From Falsiroseomonas sp. (GTDB lineage Bacteria; Pseudomonadota; Alphaproteobacteria; Acetobacterales; Acetobacteraceae): a stretch of 48,729 nucleotides of DNA. Each line of letters starts with the position of its first letter. Position 1 is the first letter of the stretch. The position numbers were made by a program, and so were the translations under genes. Under the pieces are notes generated by a model. The model saw only the letters and a program-made list of their open reading frames with translations. It did no database searches and had not been told where the DNA came from. Shown in pieces: positions 34,661 to 43,904 of this stretch. The stretch covers positions 1-48,729 of the forward strand of contig NZ_JAUYTS010000002.1 in assembly GCF_030695085.1 (NCBI RefSeq), written 5' to 3'.

Positions 34661-35563
34661 TCACGGCATTGGCATCGCTGCCCCGGCGCAATCCAGGAAG
34701 GCCCGCGCCAGGGCCGTGGGCGCCGCGCGCGGGGTGGCGAGCCAGATGCTGGTGGTGGCGCCAGGCTCGGCCAGTTCCCGGTGCGTCACCTCCGCCACCC
34801 GGATCTGCGCGAGCGACGCCGGCATCACCGCGATGCCGAGCCCTGCGGCGACCAGGCCGATCAGCGTCGCATTCTCCCGCGCCGTCTGGGTGATGTCCGG
34901 GGTGAAGCCCGCGCTGCGGCACAGCGCACCGAACTGGGCGTGCAGCGTGGTGCCGACGGCGCGGGAGAAGAAGATCAGCTTCTCCCCGGCCAGCGCCGCG
35001 ATCGGCAGCGGGCCGGGGTGGCGCGCCAGCGGGTGATCCTCCCGCATCATCGCCACCAGGCGTTCGCGCAGCAGTTCCACCGCCGCGACATCGGCCGGGA
35101 TATCGGCGGCGGAGGGGCAGCGCAGGAAGCCGGCATCGAGTGCGCCGCGGCGCAGCGCATCCACCTGTTGCAGGGTCGGGCTTTCCTGCAGGGCCAAATG
35201 CACATCCGGCAGGCGGCGGCGGAAGCTGAGCACGGCCGCGGTGAACACCGGCAGCAACGGCGCGGAGGCGAACAGGCCGATCCGCAGCTCCCCGATCTCC
35301 CCCCGCCCGGCGCGGCGCGCCACGGTCGCGGCGCGGCCGGCCTGTTCCAGCGTGGCGCGGGCTTCCGGCAGCAACATGCGGCCGGCCTCGGTCAGCGCCA
35401 CACGGCGGGTGCCGCGTTCGAACAGCGGCGTTGCCAGCTCCGCCTCCAATTGCTGGATCTGCTGGCTCAACGGCGGCTGCGCCATGCCGAGGCGGCGGGC
35501 GGCACGGGTGAAGTGCAGCTCCTCCGCCACCGCGACGAAGTAGCGCAGATGGCGCAGCTCCAT
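34661..35563 (-). CDS. LysR family transcriptional regulator
   Basis: LysR-type regulator of 300 residues. The N-terminal winged helix is MELRHLRYFVAVAEELHFTR with the recognition region AARRLGMAQPPLSQQIQQLE. A linker and the periplasmic-binding-like effector domain follow (about 90-295). The sequence resembles the CatR/BenM-like subgroup, with LRYFVAVAEELHFTRAARRL and PPLSQQI, which usually responds to small organic acids. It is divergent from the hydantoinase/oxoprolinase operon and should activate it; a CAATA-N13-TATTG dyad is between them. It also lies just upstream of the efflux operon on the same strand, but that operon has its own promoter. Confidence 0.94.
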   Translation of the reverse strand: MELRHLRYFVAVAEELHFTRAARRLGMAQPPLSQQIQQLEAELATPLFERGTRRVALTEAGRMLLPEARATLEQAGRAATVARRAGRGEIGELRIGLFASAPLLPVFTAAVLSFRRRLPDVHLALQESPTLQQVDALRRGALDAGFLRCPSAADIPADVAAVELLRERLVAMMREDHPLARHPGPLPIAALAGEKLIFFSRAVGTTLHAQFGALCRSAGFTPDITQTARENATLIGLVAAGLGIAVMPASLAQIRVAEVTHRELAEPGATTSIWLATPRAAPTALARAFLDCAGAAMPMP

Positions 35564-35576
35564 ATCCTAAACCTCT

Positions 35577-35599
35577 CAATACAGATGCGTTTGATATTG
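35577..35599. promoter_or_regulatory. Candidate LysR binding site
   Basis: CAATA and TATTG arms separated by 13 bases lie 14 bp from the LysR ATG in the 94-bp divergent region. This AT-rich dyad has the size expected of a LysR recognition site. The site is predicted by symmetry and position only. Confidence 0.45.
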
Positions 35600-35657
35600 G
35601 ACGGGTTGTTTCGCTGCGCCTAGCGTTGCAATCACATGAACGGGAAAGGCTTGCCCC

Positions 35658-37301
35658 TTGGAGTCCTTCGATCCGATCACCCTGGAGGTCTACTGGAGCC
35701 GCCTGATCTCCATCGCCGATGAAGCGGCGACGGGGCTGCTGCGGACCGCCTTCTCCACCATCGTCCGCGAGTCGAACGATTTTGCGACCGTGCTGATGGA
35801 TGCGAAGGGCGATTCCATCTCGGAGAATACGGGCGGCATCGCCTCCTTCTCCTGCATCCTGCCGAAGACGACGAAGCATTTTCTGCAACGCTTCCCGATC
35901 GAGACCTGGCAGCCGGGCGATTGCGTCATCACCAATGATCCGTTCCTGGCGACGGGCCACCTGCCGGATTTCACGGCGGTCTCACCGATTTTCCACAAGG
36001 GCAAGATCGTGGGCTTCGCGGGGTCCATCGCGCATTCGCCGGATGTCGGCGGCGCGCTGTGGTCGGCGGATTGCCGGGAGCTGTTCGAGGAAGGCATCCG
36101 CATCCCACCCGCCCGCCTGTTCCGCGCTGGGCAGCGGAATGAGGATCTCGTGGAGCTGCTCTCCGCCAATGTCCGCATCCCCGGCCCGGTGATGGGCGAC
36201 CTGGAAGCGCAGGTGGTGGCGAATGAGGTAGCGGTGCGGCGCCTCGCGGAATTCCTTGACGATACCGGCCTCGAAAATCTCCAGGGCCTGTCGGAAGCCT
36301 TGCAGATTCGCGCCGACCAGGCGATGCGCCGCGCCATCGCGCAGGTGCCGGACGGGGTCTATCGCGCGACGCTGGAGGCGGATGGCTTCGACGAGCAGGT
36401 GACGCATATCGCCTGCGCCGTGACGGTCTCGGGCGAGACCATGCATATCGATTTCGCCGGCACCTCGCCGCAGATCGATCGCGGCATCAATTGCGTGCTG
36501 AACTACACGCATGCCTATTCGGTCTATCCGGTGAAATGCGCGCTGGATCCCTTCACGCCGCGGAATGAGGGCAGCTACCAGGCCATCACCGTCGCGGCGC
36601 CGGAGGGGTCCATCCTCAACCCGCGCTTCCCCGCGCCCTGCAGCGCCAGGCAGCTCACCGGGCATCTGCTGGCCGGCGTGATCTACAAGGCGCTGGCGGA
36701 TGTGCTGCCGGACAAGGTGCTGGCCGAATGCGGCGGCGCGCCGACCATGCGCGCGCTGTTCAGCGGGCTGGACCAGAATGGCGACCGCTTCTCCCAGGTG
36801 CTGTTCGCCAGTGGCGGCATGGGCGCCAGCCCGCATCGCGACGGGTTGCCCACCACGGCGTTTCCGACCAATGTCGGCGCCGGTTCCATCGAGGCCTATG
36901 AAAGCGTCGCGCCCTTGCTGGTCTGGCGGAAGCAGCTTCGCGCCGATTCCGGCGGCGCCGGGCGGTTCCGCGGCGGGTTGGGCCAGGAAGCGGAGATCGA
37001 GGTTCGCACACCGGCCGCCGTGCGGCTTTCCCTGCTGTCGGATCGTCGCGACCATCCGGCGCAGGGGCTGCTCGGCGGTGGTCCCGGCGCGCCCGCGGTG
37101 ATCGCCATCGATGACGGCACGAAGCCGCATCCGAAATCCCGAACCAGCGTGGAGACCGGGCGCCGCGTGACCCTGCTGTACCCCGGCGGCGGCGGCTTCG
37201 GCGACCCGAAGCAGCGCGACCCCGAAGCCGTGCGCGCGGATATCCGCGACGGCTACATCACCGAAGAGGCAGCGATGCGTGACTATGGGGTGAAGGCATG
37301 A
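35658..37301 (+). CDS. Hydantoinase B/oxoprolinase family protein (HyuB-like)
   Basis: HyuB-type subunit of an ATP-dependent hydantoinase/oxoprolinase or acetone-carboxylase-like enzyme, 547 residues. Typical features are the opening FDPITLEVYWSRLISIADE, FSTIVRESNDFATVLMDAKG, the PGDCVITNDPFLATGHLPDF motif, AHSPDVGG, and the late GGAGRFRGGLGQE and YPGGGGFGDP. The only start that keeps the family N-terminus is a TTG at 35658, with a weak GGGAAAGG upstream. Its stop overlaps the HyuA ATG by four bases. The pair forms the ATP-dependent ring-opening or carboxylating enzyme; the substrate could be a hydantoin, 5-oxoproline or a related cyclic amide. Control by the divergent LysR protein is likely. 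Confidence 0.92.
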   Translation: MESFDPITLEVYWSRLISIADEAATGLLRTAFSTIVRESNDFATVLMDAKGDSISENTGGIASFSCILPKTTKHFLQRFPIETWQPGDCVITNDPFLATGHLPDFTAVSPIFHKGKIVGFAGSIAHSPDVGGALWSADCRELFEEGIRIPPARLFRAGQRNEDLVELLSANVRIPGPVMGDLEAQVVANEVAVRRLAEFLDDTGLENLQGLSEALQIRADQAMRRAIAQVPDGVYRATLEADGFDEQVTHIACAVTVSGETMHIDFAGTSPQIDRGINCVLNYTHAYSVYPVKCALDPFTPRNEGSYQAITVAAPEGSILNPRFPAPCSARQLTGHLLAGVIYKALADVLPDKVLAECGGAPTMRALFSGLDQNGDRFSQVLFASGGMGASPHRDGLPTTAFPTNVGAGSIEAYESVAPLLVWRKQLRADSGGAGRFRGGLGQEAEIEVRTPAAVRLSLLSDRRDHPAQGLLGGGPGAPAVIAIDDGTKPHPKSRTSVETGRRVTLLYPGGGGFGDPKQRDPEAVRADIRDGYITEEAAMRDYGVKA

Positions 37302-39400
37302 GCGGGACCGCGCGCATTGGCGTCGACGTCGGCGGCACCTTCACCGATTTCGTGCTGCATGATCCGGCCCGCAAGCTGGTCGCCACCGGCAAGCGCCTGA
37401 CCACCCCGGATGATCCGAGCGAGGCGATCATCGCCGGCACGCTGCGGCTGCTGGAGGAAACCGGCCTCAAGCCCGCCGACCTGCACAGCATCGTCCACGG
37501 CACCACGCTGGTGACCAACACCATCATCGAGCGTACCGGCGCAACCGTCGGCCTGCTGACCACGGCCGGCTTCCGCGACGTGATCGAGATCGGGCGCGAG
37601 ACTCGCTACGATTTGTACGATTTGTATCTGGAAGCACCGCCGACGCTGGTGCCGCGGCATCGCCGCCTGGAAATCCCGGAACGCATCGACGTACATGGCG
37701 CCACGCTGCTGCCGCTGGACGAACAGGCGGTGCGCGACGCGGTGAAGCGCCTGGTGGAGGTGGAGAAGATCGAGGCGCTCGCCATCGCCTTCCTGCATGC
37801 CTACCACGCCGACCGGCATGAGGTGCGCGCCGGGGCCATCGTGGCGGAGATGTATCCCGACCTGCCGCTGTCGCTGTCGTCTCGCGTCGCGCCGGAAATT
37901 CGGGAATTCGAGCGTACCAGCACGGCCTGCGCCAATGCCTATGTGCAGCCGCTGATGCGCCGCTACCTGGACAAGCTGGAAGCGGATCTCGCGGCGCTCG
38001 GCTTCGTCGGACGGCTGCATGTGATGCTTTCGGGTGGCGGCATCGCGGCGGTGCGGGATGCCAAGGAATTCCCCATCCGCCTGATCGAATCCGGCCCGGC
38101 GGCGGGCGCCATGGCGGCATCCTTCCTGGCGCGGCTGACTGGCGAGATGCATGTCGTCTCCTTCGACATGGGCGGCACCACCGCCAAGATGTGCCTGGTG
38201 GAGAATGCCGCACCGGACCGGAAGTTCGACTTCGAAGCGGGGCGCGTGCGGCGTTTCCAGAAGGGCTCCGGCCTGCCGCTGAAGGTCTCGGTCGTGGACA
38301 TGATCGAGATCGGCGCGGGCGGCGGCTCCATCTCCCGCGTCGATGAAGCATCGGGCCTGATGAAGGTCGGGCCGCGCAGCGCGGGCGCGAAGCCGGGGCC
38401 GATCTGCTACGGGCGCGGCGGCACGGAACCCACGGTGACCGATGGCGATCTCGTGCTCGGCCGGTTGGATCCAAAATACTTTCTCGGCGGCGAGATGGCG
38501 CTCGACCCCAACGCCGTGCAGCGCGCCATCGAGACCGGCATCGCGAAGAAGCTGGGCGTGGAGCGCGACATGGCGGCGCTGGGCATCCGGCGCATCGTCG
38601 ATGAGACGATGGCAGCTGCGACACGCATGCATCTGGCGGAGAAGGGACGTGATCCGCGACGGTATACGCTGATTGCCTTTGGTGGCGCGGGACCGGTGCA
38701 TTCCTATGACCTCGCGCGGCTGTTGAAGATGAAGCGCATGCTGGTGCCGCTCGGTGCCGGCGTCGCCTCGGCGCTCGGCTTCCTCGTCGCACCGCCGGCC
38801 ACCGATCTGGTGCGCAGCCATGTCGGGCGGCTGGAGCGGCTGGATTGGGACCATGTGAATGGCCTGCTCGCGCAGATGGAGGAGGAAGGCCGCGCGCTGC
38901 TGCTGGAGACCGGTGCGGACCCGGACCAGATCACTGCCCTGCCCGCCGCCGATATGCGCCACGTCGGCCAGGGCTTCGAAATTCCCGTGAAGCTGCCTTC
39001 GATGAAGCTGTCCGCGGCCGATCTGCCGGCAATTCGCGAGAGCTTCTTCGCCAGCTACCGCGAACGCTTCGGCCGTGCGCTGACCGACCTGCCGATCGAG
39101 GCGCTGTCCTGGCGCGTCGCCTGCCTCGCCCCGGGCCGCGACATCCAATTGGCCGAAGTTGCCAATACGGCAACCGAAAGCTTCACTGATGCCGCCCGCG
39201 CCGCGCGTGGCGTGCGGGAGGTGCTGTTCGAGGGCATCGGCTGGCGTCCCTGCCAGGTCTATGATCGCTACGCCCTTGCGCCCGGCGCAAGCTTCATGGG
39301 CCCGGCGCTGGTGGAAGAACGCGAGTCCACTTGCGTTATCGGGCCGGAGGCGAAAGTCTCGGTGGACAGCTTCCGGAATCTGGTCGTCGAACTTCCCTGA
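37298..39400 (+). CDS. Hydantoinase A/oxoprolinase family protein (HyuA-like)
   Basis: ATP-binding partner of the HyuB-like protein, 700 residues. The N-terminal Hydant_A_N domain opens with RIGVDVGGTFTDFVLHD, an actin-like ATPase phosphate-binding loop, followed by HGTTLVTNTIIERTG and GFRDVIEIGRE. The main hydantoinase A domain carries IRLIESGPAAGAMAAS, SFDMGGTTAKMCLV (second phosphate loop) and YTLIAFGGAGPVHSYDLAR. The C-terminal segment covers about 520-700. All key motifs are intact. Translation is coupled to the upstream gene. The following genes are Bug solute-binding proteins and an aminotransferase, consistent with uptake and use of a nitrogen-containing ring compound. Confidence 0.94.
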   Translation: MSGTARIGVDVGGTFTDFVLHDPARKLVATGKRLTTPDDPSEAIIAGTLRLLEETGLKPADLHSIVHGTTLVTNTIIERTGATVGLLTTAGFRDVIEIGRETRYDLYDLYLEAPPTLVPRHRRLEIPERIDVHGATLLPLDEQAVRDAVKRLVEVEKIEALAIAFLHAYHADRHEVRAGAIVAEMYPDLPLSLSSRVAPEIREFERTSTACANAYVQPLMRRYLDKLEADLAALGFVGRLHVMLSGGGIAAVRDAKEFPIRLIESGPAAGAMAASFLARLTGEMHVVSFDMGGTTAKMCLVENAAPDRKFDFEAGRVRRFQKGSGLPLKVSVVDMIEIGAGGGSISRVDEASGLMKVGPRSAGAKPGPICYGRGGTEPTVTDGDLVLGRLDPKYFLGGEMALDPNAVQRAIETGIAKKLGVERDMAALGIRRIVDETMAAATRMHLAEKGRDPRRYTLIAFGGAGPVHSYDLARLLKMKRMLVPLGAGVASALGFLVAPPATDLVRSHVGRLERLDWDHVNGLLAQMEEEGRALLLETGADPDQITALPAADMRHVGQGFEIPVKLPSMKLSAADLPAIRESFFASYRERFGRALTDLPIEALSWRVACLAPGRDIQLAEVANTATESFTDAARAARGVREVLFEGIGWRPCQVYDRYALAPGASFMGPALVEERESTCVIGPEAKVSVDSFRNLVVELP

Positions 39401-39513
39401 CGGCCCCATACTTCACGACATCGCGCCACCAAGAAGCGCGATGAACAGGGAGATGCGCAAGCATCACGGCAAACACCCACCGTCGCGCCGCGACGGCGAC
39501 AAGGAGATGGACC

Positions 39514-40494
39514 ATGGCGACACGTCGTTCCCTGCTGGCCGCAGGCCTGGCACTGCCCGCGTTGACCCCTGGAAGCGGTCCCGCCTGGGCGCAGGACGTC
39601 TACCCCAGCCGTCCGATCACCCTGGTGATTCCCTGGGCCGCCGGCGGCTCTACCGATGTGATGGGGCGCGTCATCGCAGCGGCGATGTCCGCCGATCTCG
39701 GCCAGCCCGTGGTGGTGGAGAATCGCGGCGGCGCATCCGGCACCGTGGGCCACGGCATCGTCGCGCGCGCGCGGCCGGATGGATATACATTCCTGCTCGG
39801 CACCAACAGCACTTATGCGATCGCGCCGCATCTGATGCGGAACCTGCCCTACGACAATCGCGCCGCCTTCACCGGCATCAGCCTGGTGGCGCGCAGCGCG
39901 CAGGGCCTGTGCCTGCATCCCTCCGTGCCGGCAAATACGCTGGCCGAGTTCATCGCCTATGCGAAGTCCAGGCCAGGCGACGTTGCCTATTCCTCCGCCG
40001 GCATCGGCGCCAGCAGCCATCTGGCGACGGAGCTGTTCCAGGCGAAATCCGGCACGCGGCTGCTGCATGTGCCCTATCGCGGCGGCGGTCCTTCCGTGCA
40101 GGGCCTGCTGGCGGGCGAAGTGGCGATGTCCTTCGTCGATCTCATCACCTGCCTGCCGTTCCGTGCCAACAACCAGCTCAAGGTGCTCGGCGTCGGCACG
40201 GCGGAGCGTTCGACCTTCGCGCCGGACCTGCCAACTCTGGCGGAATCCGGCGTGCCCGGCTTCGCCTCCTCGACCGATGTCATCATGCTGCTGCCGGCCG
40301 GCACGCCACAGCCGATCGTGGCGCGGCTGACGGCATCCTTGCAGAAGGCGCTGCGCGATCCGGCGACCAAGGAAAGGCTGAACGCCATGGCGGTGGAGAC
40401 CATCGGCAGCAGCGCCGCGGAACTCGACGCCTACTGGACGGAAGAACTCGCAAAATGGGGCGAGATCATCCGCAGCCAGAACATCACCATCTGA
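39514..40494 (+). CDS. Bug/TctC family substrate-binding protein (hyu operon, first)
   Basis: Periplasmic Bug protein of 326 residues. The signal peptide is MATRRSLLAAGLALPALTPG, then cleavage near PAWAQD (about 27). Loop 1 is ITLVIPWAAGGSTDVMGRV; then VENRGGASGTVGHGIVA, RPDGYTFLLGTNSTYAIAPHL, loop 2 YSSAGIGASSHLATELF, HVPYRGGGPSVQGLLAGEVAMSF. A strong AAGGAG precedes the ATG. The 113-bp gap after hyuA has no obvious terminator, so it is probably in the same transcript. It likely binds the substrate of the HyuA/B enzyme. Confidence 0.93.
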   Translation: MATRRSLLAAGLALPALTPGSGPAWAQDVYPSRPITLVIPWAAGGSTDVMGRVIAAAMSADLGQPVVVENRGGASGTVGHGIVARARPDGYTFLLGTNSTYAIAPHLMRNLPYDNRAAFTGISLVARSAQGLCLHPSVPANTLAEFIAYAKSRPGDVAYSSAGIGASSHLATELFQAKSGTRLLHVPYRGGGPSVQGLLAGEVAMSFVDLITCLPFRANNQLKVLGVGTAERSTFAPDLPTLAESGVPGFASSTDVIMLLPAGTPQPIVARLTASLQKALRDPATKERLNAMAVETIGSSAAELDAYWTEELAKWGEIIRSQNITI

Positions 40495-40507
40495 GGGAGT
40501 GAACGCC

Positions 40508-41494
40508 ATGCTGACCCGTCGTCTTGCCTTGGCCGCCTTCACCGCGGCGCCCTTTGCAACCCTGCACGCGCAAGGTTCCTGGCCGGACCGCGTGGTCAGC
40601 TTCACCATCCCCTTCCCGCCCGGCGGATCGGCCGATCTGCTGGCGCGGCTGGTGGCGGACCGCATGGGACCGCTGCTGGGTGCGAACGGGCGGGTGGTGG
40701 TGGAAAACCGCGCGGGCGCCGGTGGCACCATCGGCAGCGACCTGGTGCGCCGTGCGCCGGCGGATGGCCACGCCATCCTGCTCGGCACACCCTCCACCCA
40801 CGGCACGGTGCCGGCCTTGCAGCCGGATACCACGCCCTATGATCCGGTCGCCGATTTCACGCCGATCGCAATTCTCGGCCGTGCGCCGATCGCGCTCGCC
40901 GTGCCGACGAATTCGCCGCATCGCGACCCGCAGGCGCTGATCGCCTGGCTGCGTGCCAATCCCGGCGCGGGAAGCTGGGGCAGTTCCGGCTCCGGCAGCG
41001 TCGGGCATCTGGCAGGGGAGCTGATGAATCTCTCGGCCGGCGGCCTGCGCGCGGAACACATCCCCTATCGCGGCGGCGCGCCCCTCGTGGAGGCGCTGAC
41101 CAAGGGTGAGGTGCAGTATGGCTGGGAACCGCTCGGCTCGCTGGCCGCCGCGGCGCGGGACGGGATGTTCCGCATCATCGGCATGGGCACGCCGGCGCGG
41201 CATCCGCTGTTCCCGGATGTGCCGACGATGCAGGAAGCCGGGCTGGCGGATTTTGCGGCCAGCACCTGGAACGTGATGCTCGGCCCGAAGGGCATGGCGC
41301 CTGCCATCGTCACCCGGCTGAACGCCGCGGCGAACCAGGTTCTGGCGATGGAGGATGTGAAATCCCGCCTCGCCACCGCCGGCATCGACGCCGTCAGCGA
41401 CAGCACGCCGGATTCCACCGGCGCCTTCATCGCCGGCGAATTCGCGAAGTTCAAGGACATCGTATCGCGCGCCCGGCTGAACCTGGCGCGCTGA
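40508..41494 (+). CDS. Bug/TctC family substrate-binding protein (hyu operon, second)
   Basis: Second Bug protein of this operon, 328 residues. The signal peptide is MLTRRLALAAFTAAPFATLHAQG with cleavage after LHA (about 21). Loop 1 is SFTIPFPPGGSADLLARLVAD and loop 2 SWGSSGSGSVGHLAGELM, followed by EHIPYRGGAPLVEALTKGEVQYGW. The ATG at 40508 has GAGGGAG eight bases upstream; a GTG at 40499 lies inside that ribosome site and is unlikely. The two neighbouring Bug proteins differ in their ligand loops, so they may bind different compounds or stereoisomers. Confidence 0.92.
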   Translation: MLTRRLALAAFTAAPFATLHAQGSWPDRVVSFTIPFPPGGSADLLARLVADRMGPLLGANGRVVVENRAGAGGTIGSDLVRRAPADGHAILLGTPSTHGTVPALQPDTTPYDPVADFTPIAILGRAPIALAVPTNSPHRDPQALIAWLRANPGAGSWGSSGSGSVGHLAGELMNLSAGGLRAEHIPYRGGAPLVEALTKGEVQYGWEPLGSLAAAARDGMFRIIGMGTPARHPLFPDVPTMQEAGLADFAASTWNVMLGPKGMAPAIVTRLNAAANQVLAMEDVKSRLATAGIDAVSDSTPDSTGAFIAGEFAKFKDIVSRARLNLAR

Positions 41495-41504
41495 GGAAGC
41501 ATTC

Positions 41505-42710
41505 ATGAGTGACGTCATCGCGGATCGTCTGAACCGCATCTCCCCCTCCCAGACCACGGCCATGCGCCAGCGCGCCCAGGCGCTGAAGGCGGAGGGGAAG
41601 GACGTGCTGGCGATTTCCTCCGGCGAGCCGGATTTCGACACGCCGGAGCACATCAAGGACGCGGCCATCGCCGCCATCCGGAACAACCAGACGCGCTACA
41701 CCGATATCTCTGGCACCTTGGCCCTGCGCCGTGCGGTCGCCCAAAAGTTCAAGCGCGACAACGGGCTGGACTACGCGCCGGATGAGATCCTGGTGGGCAC
41801 CGGCGGCAAGCAGGTGATCTATGACGCGCTGATCGCCACGATCAATGCGGGCGACGAGGTCATCATCCCGACCCCGTGCTGGGTGTCCTATCCGGATATC
41901 GTGGGGCTCGCCGATGGCACGCCGGTGCTGCTGCCCTGCGGCCCGAACCAGGGCTTCAAGCTGACGCCGGAGCAGTTGGAAGCGGCCATCACGCCGAAGA
42001 CGAAGTGGCTGATCGTCAACACGCCCTCCAACCCGACCGGGGCGACCTACAGCGCCGACGAACTGCGTGCGCTGTGCGACGTGCTGCTGCGGCATCCGCA
42101 GGTGCACATCCTGACCGACGACATCTACGAGAAACTGGTTTTCGACGGCCGCCGCTTCGCCACCTTCGCGCAGGTGGAACCCCGCCTGCGCGACCGCACG
42201 CTGACGATGAATGGCTGTTCCAAATCCTACGCCATGACCGGCTGGCGCATCGGCTTCGGCGGCGCGCCGCGGCACCTGATCAAGGCGATGGACAAGCTGC
42301 AGGGGCAATCCACCTCCAACACCTGCTCCATCGCGCAGGCCGCGGCCGTCGCCGCGCTGGAAGGCCCGCAGGATGCGACGGAGGCGATGCGCCAGGTGTA
42401 CGAGGCGCGGCGCAACCGCGTGGTCGCATCCCTCAACGCCACGCCGCATCTGCGCTGCCACATGCCGGAGGGTGCCTTCTACGCCTTCCCGGACATGACG
42501 GCCTGTCTCGGGATGACCACGGCGGCGGGCACGAAGATCACCAATGACTGGGACTTCGTCTTCGCGCTGCTGACGGAACAGGGTGTTGCGACGGTGAACG
42601 GCACCGCCTTCATGTTCCCCGGCCATTTCCGCATCAGCTTCGCAGCAGCCGATGCGCTGCTGGAGGATGCGTGCCTGCGCATCCACCGCTTCTGCGAAGG
42701 GCTCAGCTAA
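41505..42710 (+). CDS. Pyridoxal phosphate-dependent aminotransferase, class I/II (aspartate type)
   Basis: Fold-type I aminotransferase of 401 residues. The N-terminus ISPSQTTAMRQRAQALKAEGKDV is typical of the alphaproteobacterial AspC (Ib) group. PLP contacts are VGTGGKQVIYDAL (phosphate cup), NTPSNPTGATY (conserved Asn and Pro), TDDIYEKLVF (Asp and Tyr) and the Schiff-base Lys240 in SKSYAMTGWRIGFGG. The substrate Arg is in the late HFRISFAA. It closes the hyu-Bug-Bug operon and would transaminate an amino acid released by the ring-opening step; a housekeeping aspartate role is also possible. Its TAA stop shares bases with the TAG of the convergent monooxygenase. Confidence 0.92.
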   Translation: MSDVIADRLNRISPSQTTAMRQRAQALKAEGKDVLAISSGEPDFDTPEHIKDAAIAAIRNNQTRYTDISGTLALRRAVAQKFKRDNGLDYAPDEILVGTGGKQVIYDALIATINAGDEVIIPTPCWVSYPDIVGLADGTPVLLPCGPNQGFKLTPEQLEAAITPKTKWLIVNTPSNPTGATYSADELRALCDVLLRHPQVHILTDDIYEKLVFDGRRFATFAQVEPRLRDRTLTMNGCSKSYAMTGWRIGFGGAPRHLIKAMDKLQGQSTSNTCSIAQAAAVAALEGPQDATEAMRQVYEARRNRVVASLNATPHLRCHMPEGAFYAFPDMTACLGMTTAAGTKITNDWDFVFALLTEQGVATVNGTAFMFPGHFRISFAAADALLEDACLRIHRFCEGLS

Positions 42711-43900
42711 ACGTCGCGCGCGCCGGAGGCCCTTGCCGCGAAGGCCTCCGGCACCGCCTTGCCCGCATCGGTGAAGGCCTTGCGCAGTGCCTCAACGTTC
42801 GGGCTGAAGATGGTCTTGCGGTTGGCCACCGCCCATTCATGCGATCCGCGCACCGTCTCCAGCGATTGCTGGAAGCGCGGCATCACCCAGCGGGCGAACA
42901 GCTCGTAGCTGCGCCAGGTCTGTTCGCGATTGGCCCAGTCATGCGCGCGGAACAGGAAGCCACAGAAGCCGCCCTCGCTTTTCTCGACAAGGTTCTCGAT
43001 GCCGCGCGCCACCGTCTCCGGCGATCCGACCAGGGTGGTGCCGGCCTGCACGCCATCGGTCAGCGGGTCCTGCGACCGGCCGGGCGGGCGGCCCAGCGCG
43101 TCCTCGAAATAGGTCACCGTCTCCAGCCGTTCGCCGACCCGCACATCGGCCAGCGCCTGCTCGTCGGTCTCCGCCACATGCACATTCATCACCATACGCC
43201 AGTCGCGGCGGCTGATGGTCTTGCCATGCGCGGCGGCCGATTCCTCCGCGATCTTCCACTGGCCGGGCAGCGCTGAAGGCCCGCCCGGCATTCCGGCGCC
43301 GAGCGAGAGAATACCAACGCCATGCTTGCCTGCCACCGCCGGCCCCGCAGGCGTCAGCGTGCTGGCCACCGCGATGGGGAAATGCGGGTCGGAATAGGGC
43401 TTCAGATGCAGCCGCGCCTCATGCATCTCGAACCAGTCGGTCTTGCGCGTCACCGGCCCGTCGCAGGCCAGCAGCGCCATGATGGCCTCCAGCGACTCAT
43501 CCATGCGGCGACGCTGCGTGGAAGGCTCGATGCCGAGCATATAGGCGTCCGAGACCAGCGCGCCCGGCCCGCAGCCCAGCATCACCCGCCCGCGCGTCAT
43601 GTGGTCCAGCTGCACGAAACGCTGCGCCACCAGGAAGGGGTGGTGGTAGGGCAGGCTGGTGACGCCGGAACCGAGGCGGATGGTCTTGGTCCGCTCCGCC
43701 GCCGCGGCGATGATCAGTTCCGGCGAGGCGATGGTCTCCCACCCCGCGGAGTGATGTTCGCCGATCCAGGCCTCGTCATAGCCGAGCCGGTCGAGCAGCT
43801 CGATCATCTCGATGTCGCGGGAGATGGCCAGCGTGGGATTGTCGCCCAGCCGGTGGAAGGGCGCCAGGAAGATCCCGAACTGCATGCCACGCTTCGCCAT
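42707..43900 (-). CDS. LLM class flavin-dependent oxidoreductase (limonene monooxygenase-like)
   Basis: Bacterial luciferase-like monooxygenase of 397 residues that uses FMN delivered by a separate reductase. MQFGIFLAPFHRLGDNPTLAI, YDEAWIGEHHSAGWE, RTKTIRLGSGVTSLPYHHPF and LDHMTRGRVMLGCGPGAL match the limonene 1,2-monooxygenase-like subgroup. The ATG at 43900 is chosen because GGGAGAAG lies five bases upstream; an upstream in-frame start at 43933 would place the ribosome-site hairpin inside the coding sequence. The gene follows a TauD-like dioxygenase on the same strand, so two different oxygenases are co-expressed. The substrate is unknown. Confidence 0.9.
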   Translation of the reverse strand: MAKRGMQFGIFLAPFHRLGDNPTLAISRDIEMIELLDRLGYDEAWIGEHHSAGWETIASPELIIAAAAERTKTIRLGSGVTSLPYHHPFLVAQRFVQLDHMTRGRVMLGCGPGALVSDAYMLGIEPSTQRRRMDESLEAIMALLACDGPVTRKTDWFEMHEARLHLKPYSDPHFPIAVASTLTPAGPAVAGKHGVGILSLGAGMPGGPSALPGQWKIAEESAAAHGKTISRRDWRMVMNVHVAETDEQALADVRVGERLETVTYFEDALGRPPGRSQDPLTDGVQAGTTLVGSPETVARGIENLVEKSEGGFCGFLFRAHDWANREQTWRSYELFARWVMPRFQQSLETVRGSHEWAVANRKTIFSPNVEALRKAFTDAGKAVPEAFAARASGARDV

Positions 43901-43904
43901 CTGT

